From: Doryteuthis pealeii
Taxonomy: Eukaryota > Mollusca > Cephalopoda > Myopsida > Loliginidae
NCBI GenBank assembly: GCA_023376005.1
Contig: CM042179.1
Coordinates: forward strand, 17,880,423-17,944,422
Reading direction: 5' to 3'
DNA: 64,000 nucleotides
This document shows positions 34,601 through 41,773 of the stretch, in pieces (the first letter of the stretch is position 1; each line of letters opens with the position of its first letter). The notes under the pieces were generated by a model that was given only the letters and a program-made list of their open reading frames with translations, was not told the origin of the DNA and did not search any database. A program made the translations under genes and the position numbers.

Positions 34601-36778
34601 GAAAATAAAAATTAAAGTAAATAGTAATTACTAATATTCTCTTTAGATATTATTAAAATATTAAGACAATTATTATGAACAGTTTCTGCAAATATTGCCA
34701 GAAAAATAAATGCATAACTGAAAAACCTGAAATTCTAATGTCATCATGGAAATTGCTTCACAAACAAATATTATTTAATGAAGAACAAGGTTCACATCAG
34801 TTACAAATACATTGGTGGTTGCACAGTTCAATCAAGGACAGACAGACACTATCGTAATGGTTAAAACTGAAAGTTAGATTCTTGATTTTTACTCTTCCTT
34901 TTTCTCATTGTGAGTATTCTCAAAAGAGAAGATAACATGATGGATGATATTCCCTCAGATAACATGATGGACCATATGCCCCCAGATAACATGATGGACC
35001 ATATGTCCCCAGATAACATGATGGACCATATGCCTCTAGATAACATGGACCATATGCCTCCAGATAACATGATGGACCATATGCCATAACATGATGGACC
35101 ATATGCCTCTAGATAACATGGACCATATGCCTCCAGATAACATGATGGACCATATGATGACCCCCCCAGATAACATGATGGACCATATGCCTCTAGATAA
35201 CATGGACCATATGCCTCCAGATAACATATGAGATAACATGATGGACCATATGCCTCTAGATAACATGATGGACCATATGCCTCCAGATCTTACACTCATA
35301 AGTGAATGAGTAAGAGTAGACCATTGATAATTGTCAATGTGTTAGAAACTGATAGATTTCTTTATGACACTTTGGAACCTTTTATGCTATCCACATGAAA
35401 ATTCATTATATGATGTGGTAGGGACTGATGATCCTCCTTACATTTTTAATATCATAGAATCAATATTGTTTGCACTGACCTGTTCACATGTTTTGTTGCT
35501 AGTGATAAATTGATTCAAGTGAATGTTTATGATTATGACTTTGTATTTTTTACTCATAAAATCAATATAACTGTCTTCAACAAAATTAATTTGTCAAATT
35601 CTTTTGGAATCAATTTGAAGTGGAGCTTTTGGAGCAAGGTTCTTCTTCAAAACATTTTTAGAGTGAAGTTCTTTTAGCAACCTCACAGTACAAAACTTTT
35701 AGAGAAAGGCTTCTCTCTTTCAAAACCTGGAGCACAAACTGTAACTATGTTACCATATTTGAGGCTATATGCACATCTTGTCAGTGTTAGTGAATTCCAC
35801 AGCTAGTTTCCCCCCTCCCCCCCCAAAAAAACATAATTTCATGGATCTATCAACAGAAGGTTGGTAACTCCACCTGAATTTTCATCACTCTCTATTCTAG
35901 GGGTATCATTAATCTGATCTGCAGATTTAAGCTTAATTCTTTGTTTCTAAATTCTATCAAACTCTAAAACATATAATTTGGGTTTAATTCTTTCAATGAT
36001 TCTTCCCCATTTAATTCTATAAGTTCTATTACCAATTATTGGTCCATCCATCTGGTCATCATTCCTCCAATCATTCTTAAGGTTTTTCTTCACATTATTC
36101 TATAATTAACAGTCACTTTAATACACAATTTGACTATCAATACAAACAGTGTTGTACATGCTACCCACAGATCCATAGATTATGTACCTGTACCCGAGCC
36201 AGTGCCTTATTATAGAATAAAGTGGAAGTAGCTTTCATAGAATTTCTCAAGAAGTCATAAGTGATGATGATAGGTAAACCTGTGACTCAATTCCATATAA
36301 GGGTATAACTGTGACTCAATTCCATATAAGGGCATAACTGTGACTCAATTCCATATAAGGGCATAACTGTGACTCAATTCCATATAAGGGCATAACTGTG
36401 ACTCAATTCCATATAAGGGTATAACTGTGACTCAATTCCATATAAGGGCATTAACTGATTTTAACACACTGACTTTTCTGACTTAAAATATGGAATAATC
36501 AAATGGATTTCTTTGCTATGAAGATTTATTTTGTTTTTTTATCTTGTTAAAAATAAGTTCAATATTGTTGGAAATCATTTTTACTTTATTTGATTTTCTC
36601 TTTGTATCTTTGTATTTTTTCCTATTTTTTTAAATTTAAAACACTCACATTTATCTATTTTTTTAATAATTACCCTTATTTGTTTTTTAAATAAACTTAA
36701 TCTTTCTATTTTTTCTTTATTTCCAGGATCTATGAACTTGATATGTACACAGGCGAAATCTCACAAATGGACTGCTAA
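6358..36778 (+). CDS. Matrix metalloproteinase, secreted type, 10 exons (5' end missing)
   Basis: Joined exons: 6358-6440, 7084-7208, 7396-7474, 11301-11440, 16880-17125, 22748-23182, 29098-29268, 32129-32241, 34187-34335, 36727-36778. They sum to 1593 nt, 530 residues plus TAA, with every junction in frame and bordered by GT..AG. Residues (numbered from exon 1 here): propeptide start DYLAKYGYL 1-9; cysteine switch PRCGVVD 53-59; catalytic zinc motif [11 protein letters not shown] 181-191; Met-turn Met199; Thr/Pro-rich linker about 226-348; hemopexin-like domain from Cys360 to the terminal Cys530, the usual disulfide-closing pair. The family cleaves extracellular matrix proteins; the zymogen is held by Cys55. 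No RX(K/R)R furin site lies between the switch and the catalytic domain and no C-terminal membrane segment follows, so a secreted, non-furin enzyme is inferred. The signal-peptide exon was not recognised upstream. Paralogue identity is not assignable. Confidence 0.93.
7084..7208 (+). CDS. MMP exon: propeptide with cysteine switch
   Basis: Bounded by an ATTACAG acceptor and a GTAAAT donor. It encodes the propeptide helices ([18 protein letters not shown]) and PRCGVVD, the latency motif; the canonical form is PRCGVPD, so one Pro is replaced by Val. The reading frame leaves one base for the next exon. Confidence 0.92.
7396..7474 (+). CDS. MMP exon: start of catalytic domain
   Basis: Bounded by a TTTTGCAG acceptor and a GTAAGA donor. 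It encodes [18 protein letters not shown], matching the W-x-K-x-x-L-T-Y-R-I start of MMP catalytic domains. No basic proprotein-convertase site is present. Confidence 0.92.
8475..8940 (-). pseudogene. Penelope-like retroelement RT fragment
   Basis: The minus strand reads [10 protein letters not shown], then [15 protein letters not shown] and [14 protein letters not shown] across frames. These match the C-terminal RT part of Penelope-like elements, where FLDV, VYRKPT and RA motifs are conserved. Stops and frameshifts show decay. It lies in MMP intron 3. Confidence 0.55.
9119..9552 (-). mobile_element. Solo LTR (434 bp)
   Basis: Begins TGTTGG and ends CCAACA on the + strand, so it has TG..CA ends with short inverted termini. 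On the minus strand it has a TATA-like GGTATTTAAGCGC and an ATTAAAG near the 3' end, consistent with LTR orientation on the minus strand. No internal retrotransposon domains flank it. The 5-bp flanks (GTAGT and TTCCT) do not match, so no target duplication is preserved. Confidence 0.6.
9850..10440 (-). pseudogene. LINE 3'-end fragment
   Basis: Minus-strand frames include [22 protein letters not shown], then a decayed continuation typical of the end of ORF2 in RTE/CR1-like LINEs of molluscs. The C-terminal Cys/His finger is degenerate (FPLQCV). In-frame stops are present. Confidence 0.55.
10524..10672. mobile_element. MITE-like foldback element, copy 1
   Basis: The end GGACTGTTGTCCTCATCTTT and its rough inverse AAAGATAAGACCAAAA bound a 145-bp unit. 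The same ends occur at 58141-58338 around a different-length centre. The two share TIR-like termini but little interior. Confidence 0.55.
11301..11440 (+). CDS. MMP exon: catalytic domain, N-terminal part
   Basis: Bounded by a TATTCAG acceptor and a GTAGAG donor. It encodes [13 protein letters not shown] and ADIMIEF followed by HGDGYDFDG, which in this family supplies structural zinc and calcium ligands (His-x-Asp and the DFDG loop). Confidence 0.92.
11837..11901. repeat. (GT)n microsatellite
   Basis: About 32 GT dinucleotides. Confidence 0.97.
12010..12840 (+). pseudogene. Penelope-like element, GIY-YIG endonuclease end plus 3' tail
   Basis: The + strand reads [21 protein letters not shown] and [19 protein letters not shown], the GIY-YIG endonuclease region of Penelope-like elements. 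Frameshifts follow (a shifted frame continues [12 protein letters not shown]). The noncoding tail at 12345-12720 reappears inverted at about 14930-15260. The motif CTGAAGATGATTTTCATAAA at about 12756 is typical of the element's end region. Confidence 0.65.
12862..12935. repeat. (TA)n/(GA)n/(GATA)n compound microsatellite
   Basis: (AT)n passes to GAGAGAGAGG, a G-rich run, GATA repeats and GAGAGA. Confidence 0.9.
13140..13600. repeat. Unclassified dispersed-repeat-like insert
   Basis: A stretch of more balanced composition (for example CTTCTTCCCCACACAGTC) than its surroundings, in MMP intron 4. No protein motif recognised on either strand. A repeat origin is inferred from composition only. Confidence 0.3.
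14280..14560 (-). pseudogene. LINE ORF2 C-terminal fragment (CRICGD type), copy 1
   Basis: The minus strand reads [30 protein letters not shown] and [14 protein letters not shown], with in-frame stops. This Cys-rich tail is characteristic of a mollusc LINE. A sister fragment in the same orientation is at 29360-29900. Confidence 0.6.
14744..14856 (+). repeat. Dispersed-element arm (single copy form)
   Basis: Carries CATTATAGCCTATTTCAGGG and CATCAGATGCGAATGATGAA, the same sequence as the palindrome arm at 2129-2233 but continuing into GAATTC rather than turning back. Preceded by (TA)n. Confidence 0.8.
14870..15265 (-). repeat. Penelope-like element 3' tail, inverted copy
   Basis: The reverse complement of this segment aligns with 12345-12720: shared AACCTTGATGTTGCAAAAAG (14931 on) and AAGGTTTTTATTTTTTGGAA (15231 on). 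It is inserted between two inverted arms of the dispersed element at 14744 and 15579. Confidence 0.7.
15335..15570. repeat. (CA)n/(TA)n microsatellite cluster
   Basis: CATACATA, ATATAC and CACACACA runs surround a short unique stretch at 15430-15480. Confidence 0.9.
15579..15835 (-). repeat. Dispersed element, inverted arm plus end, then (TA)n
   Basis: The reverse complement of the 14744 arm (GAGTCAGGAGAGTTAGACAC...CTCCCTGAAATAG) continues into TTGAGCTCTCAAACTG and ends with CTGGACTTTTGGATTAT, the reverse complement of the 2015-2128 end. (TA)n at 15778-15821 abuts the end, as at 2 kb. Confidence 0.8.
16880..17125 (+). CDS. MMP exon: zinc-binding catalytic core
   Basis: Bounded by a TTATTTAG acceptor and a GTAAGT donor. 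It encodes [20 protein letters not shown] (structural zinc/calcium site), then the active site [11 protein letters not shown] with the general-base Glu and three His ligands, then AIMAPFY holding the Met-turn, and ends at the domain boundary IQKWYG. All catalytic residues are present. Confidence 0.96.
17209..17419. mobile_element. Foldback element with telomere-like loop, copy 1
   Basis: The left arm 17209-17275 (GGTTATTTCCTATAACTCC...) pairs with the right arm 17360-17419 (...GGAGTTATAGGAAATAACC). The loop contains degenerate GGTTAGGGTTTAGGG and TTAAGGTTAGGGTTAAGG units. It lies in MMP intron 5, 85 bp after the catalytic exon. Confidence 0.85.
17800..18760. other. T/G-rich low-complexity region
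   Basis: Long (TTTTG)n and (TTTG)n runs and two poly-T/poly-G junctions (18616-18633, 18695-18719). No coding signal recognised. Confidence 0.6.
18750..19160 (-). pseudogene. Penelope-like RT remnant
   Basis: The minus strand shows [23 protein letters not shown], resembling the RT segment FxQxDGVxMGSPL, and a separate [11 protein letters not shown]. Heavily interrupted by stops. Confidence 0.45.
19555..19755 (-). repeat. tRNA-derived SINE-like element
   Basis: The reverse strand has a box A-like TAGCATAATGG (about 19726-19736) and a box B-like GAGTTCAAATCC (about 19686-19697). A tail holding GGTTGCCTAACCAAAGCTAA (reverse side) resembles GGTTGCCAACCAAGGCTAAG at about 57829. A different family from the 390 bp SINE. 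Confidence 0.5.
19765..20330 (+). pseudogene. LINE 3'-end fragment with zinc-finger tail
   Basis: Reads [20 protein letters not shown] followed by QLLWEGHLQ, the typical segment of mollusc LINE ORF2 C-termini. Further on, in a shifted frame, comes [20 protein letters not shown], a decayed C2H2 finger. Several stops. Located in MMP intron 5. Confidence 0.6.
20755..21065. mobile_element. LTR-like, GC-richer insert
   Basis: A sharply GC-richer block with a TATA-like CCTAAATAAGGG, near-inverted ends (GGGGTAT and ATACCCC) and no open frame. This is the appearance of a solo LTR, but the exact ends and target duplications could not be set. Confidence 0.35.
21339..21692. repeat. 70-bp tandem repeat, about 5 copies
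   Basis: The unit starts TCATGTTTTATCTCTTTTTA and ends ACTTCCTCAAAAAAA. Copies start at about 21341, 21411, 21481, 21550 and 21620, differing by one or two bases. Open frames through it are repeat artefacts. Confidence 0.95.
22748..23182 (+). CDS. MMP exon: Thr/Pro-rich mucin-like linker plus hemopexin start
   Basis: One 435-nt exon encoding about 125 residues of Thr/Pro/Ala/Ser, then a basic stretch and [13 protein letters not shown], which begins the hemopexin-like domain. The Thr-rich part contains four tandem TTTKP units and four AATTT-type units, visible in DNA as 15-bp repeats at about 22970-23105. Such linkers are expected to be heavily O-glycosylated; MMP-9 has an analogous but unrelated linker. 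The flanking intron phases are both 1, so this exon could be skipped without a frameshift, although that would also remove Cys360. Confidence 0.9.
23510..23990 (-). pseudogene. Retrotransposon gag-like fragment
   Basis: The minus strand reads [22 protein letters not shown], which fits the RxxxETLxEFAxxIxKLAxxAYP pattern of Ty3/gypsy capsid. Only this piece is recognisable. It lies in MMP intron 6. Confidence 0.45.
24900..28130 (-). pseudogene. Degraded Ty3/gypsy-type retrotransposon, gag-PR-RT-IN order
   Basis: Reading right to left: a gag-like piece (27904-28119); a protease-region piece with [13 protein letters not shown] (27150-27347); reverse transcriptase with [16 protein letters not shown] (about 26850-26926) and a YLDD active-site motif (26568-26579); an RT/RNase H-side piece (26342-26548); and integrase with [15 protein letters not shown] and [10 protein letters not shown] (25500-25889). 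The order is that of a Ty3/gypsy pol. Many stops and frameshifts break every domain, so no element protein can be made. No flanking LTR pair was recognised. Confidence 0.75.
28247..28293. repeat. (TA)n microsatellite
   Basis: About 20 TA units. Confidence 0.95.
28300..28520 (+). repeat. Possible SINE fragment between (TA)n tracts
   Basis: Contains a box B-like AAGTTCGATCCAGG at about 28434-28447 and a higher-complexity body between two (TA)n runs. No clear box A. Tentative. Confidence 0.3.
28518..28625. repeat. (TA)n microsatellite
   Basis: Long, slightly interrupted TA run. Confidence 0.95.
29098..29268 (+). CDS. MMP exon: hemopexin-like blade
   Basis: Bounded by TTTTTTCAG and GTAAGT. It encodes [20 protein letters not shown] and [16 protein letters not shown], the alternating strand pattern of hemopexin blades in which a Asp/Ala-containing strand is followed by a YxF- or FLF-type strand. 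A LINE remnant begins about 80 bp downstream of its donor. Confidence 0.88.
29345..29900 (-). pseudogene. LINE ORF2 C-terminal fragment, copy 2
   Basis: The minus strand reads [18 protein letters not shown] near 29850-29890, then [14 protein letters not shown] near 29550, and [13 protein letters not shown] near 29400. These are successive landmarks of the same mollusc LINE tail as at 14280-14560. It starts about 80 bp after the MMP exon 29098-29268. Confidence 0.6.
30060..30725 (-). pseudogene. Retrotransposon protease-region fragment
   Basis: The minus strand reads [17 protein letters not shown] (about 30580-30630). In this context a retropepsin active site (DTG) is expected, and here the Gly is changed to Asp. 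It continues with [18 protein letters not shown] second line downstream resembles [20 protein letters not shown]. Stops intervene. Confidence 0.55.
30852..31048. mobile_element. Foldback element with telomere-like loop, copy 2
   Basis: Arms 30852-30918 and 30982-31048 are inverted copies with about four mismatches (CACCCCATCTGC... and ...GCAGATGGGGTG). The loop holds GGTTAGGGTTAGGGGTTAG at 30925-30943. Its arms are unrelated to those of the 17.2 kb element. Confidence 0.88.
32129..32241 (+). CDS. MMP exon: hemopexin-like blade
   Basis: Bounded by TTTATCAG and GTAAGT. It encodes [21 protein letters not shown], the classic FxG-(D/N)-xxWxY and GYPK-like hemopexin signature, followed by the next blade strand [13 protein letters not shown]. 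It ends on a codon boundary. Confidence 0.9.
32525..32550. repeat. Poly-T/poly-G junction
   Basis: T11 followed directly by G10. Confidence 0.9.
33136..33158. repeat. (CA)n microsatellite
   Basis: About 11 CA units. Confidence 0.95.
33660..33830. repeat. Degenerate tandem duplication
   Basis: Two roughly 75-bp copies carry CCAATAACCTGAAA...AGCTATGA and GGCTCTAAGAAGGCTT / GGCCCTAAGAAGCTTT. Non-coding, in MMP intron 8. Confidence 0.6.
34187..34335 (+). CDS. MMP exon: hemopexin-like blade
   Basis: Bounded by TTTTCCAG and GTAAGT. It encodes [19 protein letters not shown] and [26 protein letters not shown], covering the third-to-fourth blade transition. Confidence 0.9.
34932..35288. repeat. Minisatellite of GATAACATGATGGACCATAT units
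   Basis: A short unit (about 25-31 bp) alternates with forms ending TGCCTCCA, TGCCTCTA and TGCCCCCA. About 14 copies, some missing a GATG step. The minus-strand reading frames of it (repeated WSIMLSGGI) are artefacts. Confidence 0.93.
36281..36455. repeat. 29-bp minisatellite, 6 copies
   Basis: The unit CTGTGACTCAATTCCATATA plus AGGGCATAA repeats six times with a single C/T variant. It lies in the last MMP intron, 270 bp before the terminal exon. Confidence 0.95.
36727..36778 (+). CDS. MMP terminal exon
   Basis: Follows TATTTCCAG. It encodes [16 protein letters not shown] and TAA. The final Cys is the conserved partner of the Cys at the start of the hemopexin domain. Polyadenylation signals AATAAA occur at about 36824 and 36857. 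Confidence 0.9.
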
Positions 36779-36823
36779 CAAAATTAGATGAAAATGAGAA
36801 AATATAACCGGATATTAATTTTA

Positions 36824-36862
36824 AATAAATGTATAAGAAGAGTAATGAACAATATCAATAAA
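36824..36862 (+). promoter_or_regulatory. Candidate polyadenylation signals of the MMP gene
   Basis: Two AATAAA hexamers lie about 45 and 80 bp after the MMP stop codon in AT-rich DNA. Which one is used cannot be told from sequence, and AATAAA is common by chance here. Confidence 0.5.
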
Positions 36863-36864
36863 AT

Positions 36865-37760
36865 CAAGTTAAAGAATAAAATAAAAATTGACTTAATTTC
36901 ATTTAGCAAAAAATAAATCAATAAAATTATGTAAATTATAATTTTTTTCAATTCAGTTATTGGTTCAATTTCTATAGTGGTAAAAAAAACCTTCTGAGAA
37001 GAATATTTTTGTAATTTTTCAGTTCATTAATGAGAAAATTAAAATTACTATTCTTGATTTGTAAAAAAGAAAACATTTATAAACATTATTTTCAATGTTT
37101 TTGTAGTTTAAAAATATTTACATTTTGTATATTTACTTTTATATAATTTTTAGCATATTTTTATTAAAAATGAAAAATGAATAATAAAATTTTTGGAAAA
37201 AATGAAAATCAGAAAACAAGTTTTACTGTTGCTGCTTTATTAATTTTAAAAAAAAAACAGCCTACCTCTAGGTAGATACCTTAATCTCCTCAAAAGTACT
37301 CTTTCCTTTGGATACTCACATACTTATCTAAGCATCCTTTCCACTTCTCAAAACATTCTGCAAAGTTCTTGTTCCAGATTACCATCAGTTCCCTCCTGTT
37401 CCTTAATTTTGTCTACTGTCTGAAATTTCCTTCCTTCCAATGGTGATTTTTGCTTTGAGAAAAATCAGAAATTGTGGGAAGCCAAATCTTAATTGTGAGG
37501 TATCTGACAGATAAAAAAAAAATATACCAAACACATTGTTAATGTGAATTCTACAGTAAACTAAATATGTCACTATTGATTTTAAGACAATTCATAGGAT
37601 AATATGTTGATGCATTGTAATGTATCAATTCAATGCTAAAATACATCAAGGCTGACCAACCAAAAAAGATATTCAAAATGGTTAGATATTTCACACTAAT
37701 GCCCTTGGGAAAGGTATGGATCCCTCTCTTCATCTCCAATTATGGGACTCACTTGAATGG
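36865..37760. other. Intergenic AT-rich sequence
   Basis: Downstream of the MMP polyadenylation signals. No exon or element recognised. Confidence 0.5.
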
Positions 37761-37814
37761 TTTGTGAGATAGGGGGCAGGTGGCTGTACAGCTGCTTCCT
37801 ATTGGGGTGCTATT

Positions 37815-37866
37815 TCCACGACTTGTTCAAGAATGCTTGCATGCAATCTTCTTGAATAAGTCGTGG
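37815..37866. repeat. Hairpin at LINE fragment start
   Basis: TCCACGACTTGTTCAAG pairs with CTTGAATAAGTCGTGGA (one mismatch) around a loop containing TTGCATGCAA. The right arm overlaps LINE-like sequence. Confidence 0.8.
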
Positions 37867-38095
37867 ATCATAGATATAATGACTGGAGAAGCAAGGACGA
37901 ACTCATAAGTGACATTCTCCTGTGAAAACCAACACATAGAGATGCTAATGTGGGCCACTCAGCAAGGACCTATATTGACCAGCTCTGCGCAGATACTGGA
38001 TGCTGCACAGAGAACCTCCCTGGAACAATGAATGATAGAGAAGTTTGGCAGGAGATTGTTGTGGATATCCGTTCTAATTGCGCGACATGATGATG
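37862..38095 (+). pseudogene. LINE 3'-end fragment (ARTYIDQL type)
   Basis: Across close frames it reads DWRSKDELISDILL, then ARTYIDQLCADTGCCTENLPG and DREVWQEIVVDIRSN. This matches the conserved last 60-70 residues of a LINE ORF2 common in molluscs. Only this tail is present. Confidence 0.6.
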
Positions 38096-38656
38096 ACATC
38101 TATGATCAAGCAATACCTGAAGTATTTTATACTGAATGTGGTGCATTAATTCCTACAATGTGACAGAAAATCAACAAAGTAAGATACTGTTGCCATGCAG
38201 TGGGTTAGTGGTAATGGCATATTGACCCCTAAAATCATCATTATAACATTATTGGCAGAACAGTTGTTGTTTTGTTTACAGCAGCATTTGTAAATAAGAT
38301 TATAGTAATAAAAGTAATTCAAATTTTTTTCTGAAGATTTTTGTCCTTATGCAAAAATGTCATTGTTAAATAAGCGTATGCTAAATCTGATGATACCTAA
38401 AACAAAATGCTCACATTCAAATGGCCATAACCAAGTCAACTATGCAAGATATTTTACTCTCAAGCCCAAATAATACTGCAATTGAATTCAACAGCACAAT
38501 GACCAAGAGAAGAAAATGAATTTTTTTTTATTCCTTTCCTTAATCAGCCTCTCTCTCCACCCCACTCCTCAAAAAACAGTTCAGAATCATATAATTGACA
38601 CCGTATTGTAATTTTGTCAGAAAATAGTTTAAATTCTTATGTATTTAGGCCTTAAG

Positions 38657-39010
38657 GGCCGGTTTAGCTCAGTCAGTAGAGCATTTGGTTAGGAATCACA
38701 AGGTTTCTTGTTCGATACCAGCCCTCGCCAACTCAGCATATGAGTAGCACAGAGATCTGTGTGGTAAAATAAGGAGCTGATAGTTGTTTTGTTGTTTTTG
38801 TTTTTTATGTCAAGAAATTCTCGGAAAATGTTTATCTCCCTTAAGCGACGTTTTTATATTGGTTCTCATGCGGGTCTTCCGAGAGAAAATAAAAAGGAGC
38901 TGATGGTAGCTCCACCTCAGACACTAAAATAATCTCCTTGGTCTAGCACTAGTGAAAAGGGTATAGACTCCTTCGCTGTCTGGCTGATACTGACGTTAGG
39001 CTACCCCGAC
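38657..39010 (+). repeat. tRNA-derived SINE, copy 2, interrupted by an insertion
   Basis: Box A-like TAGCTCAGTCAGTAGAGC and box B GTTCGATACC are followed by the same body as copy 1. The body is split at 38782-38893 by a 112-nt insert. The SINE segment AAGGAGCTGAT occurs on both sides of the insert (38771-38781 and 38894-38904). Confidence 0.9.
38782..38893 (-). mobile_element. Small retroposed insert with hairpin ends
   Basis: The core (from 38809) begins TGTCAAGAAATTCTCGG and ends TCTTCCGAGAGA, so its ends can pair (TCTCGGAA / TTCCGAGA). On the minus strand it ends in an A-rich tail (AAAAACAAAAACAACAAAAC). An 11-bp target duplication flanks it. A second copy of the core is at 40775-40856. 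Confidence 0.75.
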
Positions 39011-39289
39011 AGCTTTACTTATTTTTACTTTATATTAAAAAATAATGTTTTTTCTTTGGCAATTTTTATTATATTTTTTTCATTTTTAAGAAAAATTAAC
39101 TTTAAAAATGTGAGAGCTGGTCATAAAGTAGGGGTTCATTGTACAATAGACATATAAAGCTGTAGTATCCTGATATAATATTAATTCAGAACATTTACCC
39201 TAAAGACACATATTGTATGATTGTATAAATATTAGTATTAGATCCATGATTTTATGTTTTATAAATGTTGTGAGCCTTAAAAGTTCATC

Positions 39290-40630
39290 TGCCATAGAAA
39301 ATATTACACTGGAGACAACAAGAAAATTAAGAACTTAAGACACAGCAATGAATGCGATATGGAAGAGGAAAATTTGACTGGAGAAATTGAAAATTTTGAT
39401 TGCTTTAAGAGAGGAGAAATGTTATATCCTAGATGGAGTTGTTGGTTTAAAGCTTATGAATTTTAGATTGATGGGAAAGGATTCCTGAAGAGTTCTTTAA
39501 AGGCAATGGTCACTACAACACAGAATAACATAGAGTGAGGCAAAGAACCTGGAATCTACTATTTAATTCATCAGGACCCCATGGTGCAGGATATATTTGC
39601 AACATCACTGGATACAGGAAAGTGTCAAGTTTACAACACGGCCATAACTTCACTAAATAACTATTTCATACCATGAGGGAATATTTCCACCTTAATACAT
39701 GTATTTCATGAGGCAAAGCTTTGACTAGCAGAAAAATGCCTTCAGTTTGCTACATGACTCTGGAAAATTGCTATGGTCTGCAATTTTGGAGTGGACACAG
39801 ATAGTCAAATAAGAGATTCTATTGGATGGAATTGTTGGTCCACGTATATAAAATGCAGAATGTTGGAAAGAGGTGAAGACATGAAAGACCTACAGAACTG
39901 TCCACATGATCAGAAGAAATAATCACAAATGAATGCTTTATATATAAATACAGAAAATATCAGTGAAGCTGAAAGTGTGAATCACATACACACAAAGAAG
40001 CAGAGAAACAAAAAGGGAAAAAGATATGACAACATGGAAATGGGCAAACATACAAATAGACAATGTTACCAATGTGATGCAAAAGGACATTTTAGAAAAG
40101 ATACCACCAACGGAAAAATATGCAACAAATGTGTCAGGATGGACCAATTCACTAGCATGTACAAAACCAGATAGGTAAAGAAGACGTTAGCGGGACGGAA
40201 GAAGACAATACACAATGCCTAAACGATGCTTATGTCTTTATAATTGTTGATGTGGAGGCTGGCAAAAGAACAAAGTGTGAGGCATACCACTAAAAATACT
40301 AGTAGATACAGGCGCTAATGTAAACGTCGCTGACGGGACCACGTGGGTTAACGAAGAAAAAAGAAGAAAAAAAAGATAAAATGTACGAGCAGCAAGGGTA
40401 AACAAAGCCGCTGGTCACATATGGTTGTCCCAAACATTTAAAAAAACACTTGGAACCTTCATGGCAGAAGTTGAAATTGGTGAAAAAAAATTGCACCGCT
40501 GAATTCTTCGTTATAGTGTTGATATAGCACTGATAGGACTGAAGACAACTACACAGTTCCAGCTTTTAAAAACACAGGAAAATCTCAAAAGAAATTAAAC
40601 TCATTTTCGAACCGAAAATATACCAGGAGA
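39290..40630 (+). pseudogene. Ty3/gypsy-type gag and protease fragment
   Basis: Contains a CCHC-like knuckle CYQCDAKGHFRKDTTNG (about 40068-40118) followed by ICNKC, then KILVDTGANVNV (about 40297-40330), a retropepsin active-site DTGA still intact. The frame is broken between them. Upstream 39300-39900 is gag-like by position only. Confidence 0.6.
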
Positions 40631-40746
40631 AAGAGAAAAAAAAGATATCTTCCGGCGAATGTTATAATTACAAATCTTAAGAATAATTTTTTTTAAATAA
40701 ATTAAAAATTAAATAAAAACATAATAATAGCGTAATAATCCTTGGG

Positions 40747-40766
40747 TTTTTTTTTTTGGGGGGGGG
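40747..40766. repeat. Poly-T/poly-G junction
   Basis: T11 followed by G9, immediately before the second copy of the small retroposed core. Confidence 0.9.
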
Positions 40767-40774
40767 TTGTTTTT

Positions 40775-40860
40775 TGTCAAGAAATTCTCGGAAAATGTTT
40801 ATCTCCCTTAAGCGACGTTTTTATATTGGTTCTCTTGCGGGTCTTCCGAGAGACAAAAAA
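40775..40860 (-). mobile_element. Second copy of the hairpin-ended core
   Basis: Matches 38809-38885 almost base for base (one A/T change and variation at the ends). It is preceded by a T-rich stretch and followed by an A run. Confidence 0.75.
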
Positions 40861-41739
40861 AAATCTGAAATTCGGAAAAATTAACTTTATTTTTTTATCT
40901 AATCAGTCAAATTAATTTATTCAGTATTTTACATTAATTAACAATTCCAGTTACCTGCTCTGAATGGAAGAGTTTTACTACGAATGTCATATTTAAACCT
41001 CTAAAAGAATTTTTTTTTAAAGTTTAACCTGATTTTTTTCTTTTATTAATGTTAGAATAAACTTCGAAAAAGAAATAAGTTAAAAAAATGCCTAGAAGTT
41101 AAATATTGTACCTTATTTTACCGTTTTTTGAACTTCAAAAATAAGACATCCGTACGAACCAAATGGATAAACCCAAATCGTCATTTATAAAAATGTAAAC
41201 AAAATGTAATTCTCTCTATGGGATTATCTTTAAAACATGTAAATCATTCACTTAAGAGAGTCAAATTAACAAAATTATTGGGGATAACACAATGAAAAAA
41301 CTTCTTGCCTTCAGAAATTTTAGGAAAAATCAATTTCTTTAAACAACCCTCATAAACACTGAAAATTTTTATTAAAACCCGATAATTAGTCGATTTATTT
41401 TTCTTTGTTATTTTTTTTAAACGTTGCTTCAGCAGGTGCGCATTTTTGTACATACAATTGATATACTTGACACGATTGACAAATTACTTTTTTATATAAG
41501 TTTATCACCTAAAAATATTTTGAGAGTAAGCTAATTTAGTTACTTAGTAACATAACAAAAACAGTTTAGTAGTAATAAAGTTAATGTTTCAAATGATAAT
41601 GTAAAAGAAGTTAGTGAGAGAAGTGTATATTCGAATATTTTAAATTCAAATGATATATTCTTAAATCATTTTTTTAATAAATTAACACGACACCTCTGAA
41701 AACCAGTTACATGTCACAAAACAAACAAAACATCAAATA
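40861..41739. other. AT-rich intergenic sequence
   Basis: No gene or element recognised. Confidence 0.5.
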
Positions 41740-41742
41740 ATT

Positions 41743-41773
41743 TCATTCATTCATTCATTCATTCATTCATTCA
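41743..41773. repeat. (ATTC)n microsatellite
   Basis: About eight ATTC units. Confidence 0.95.

Noticed and set aside
34861..35299. Minus-strand frames with repeated GGIWSIMLS
   Set aside because: Produced by the minisatellite; no splice or start signals and the host gene is on the other strand.
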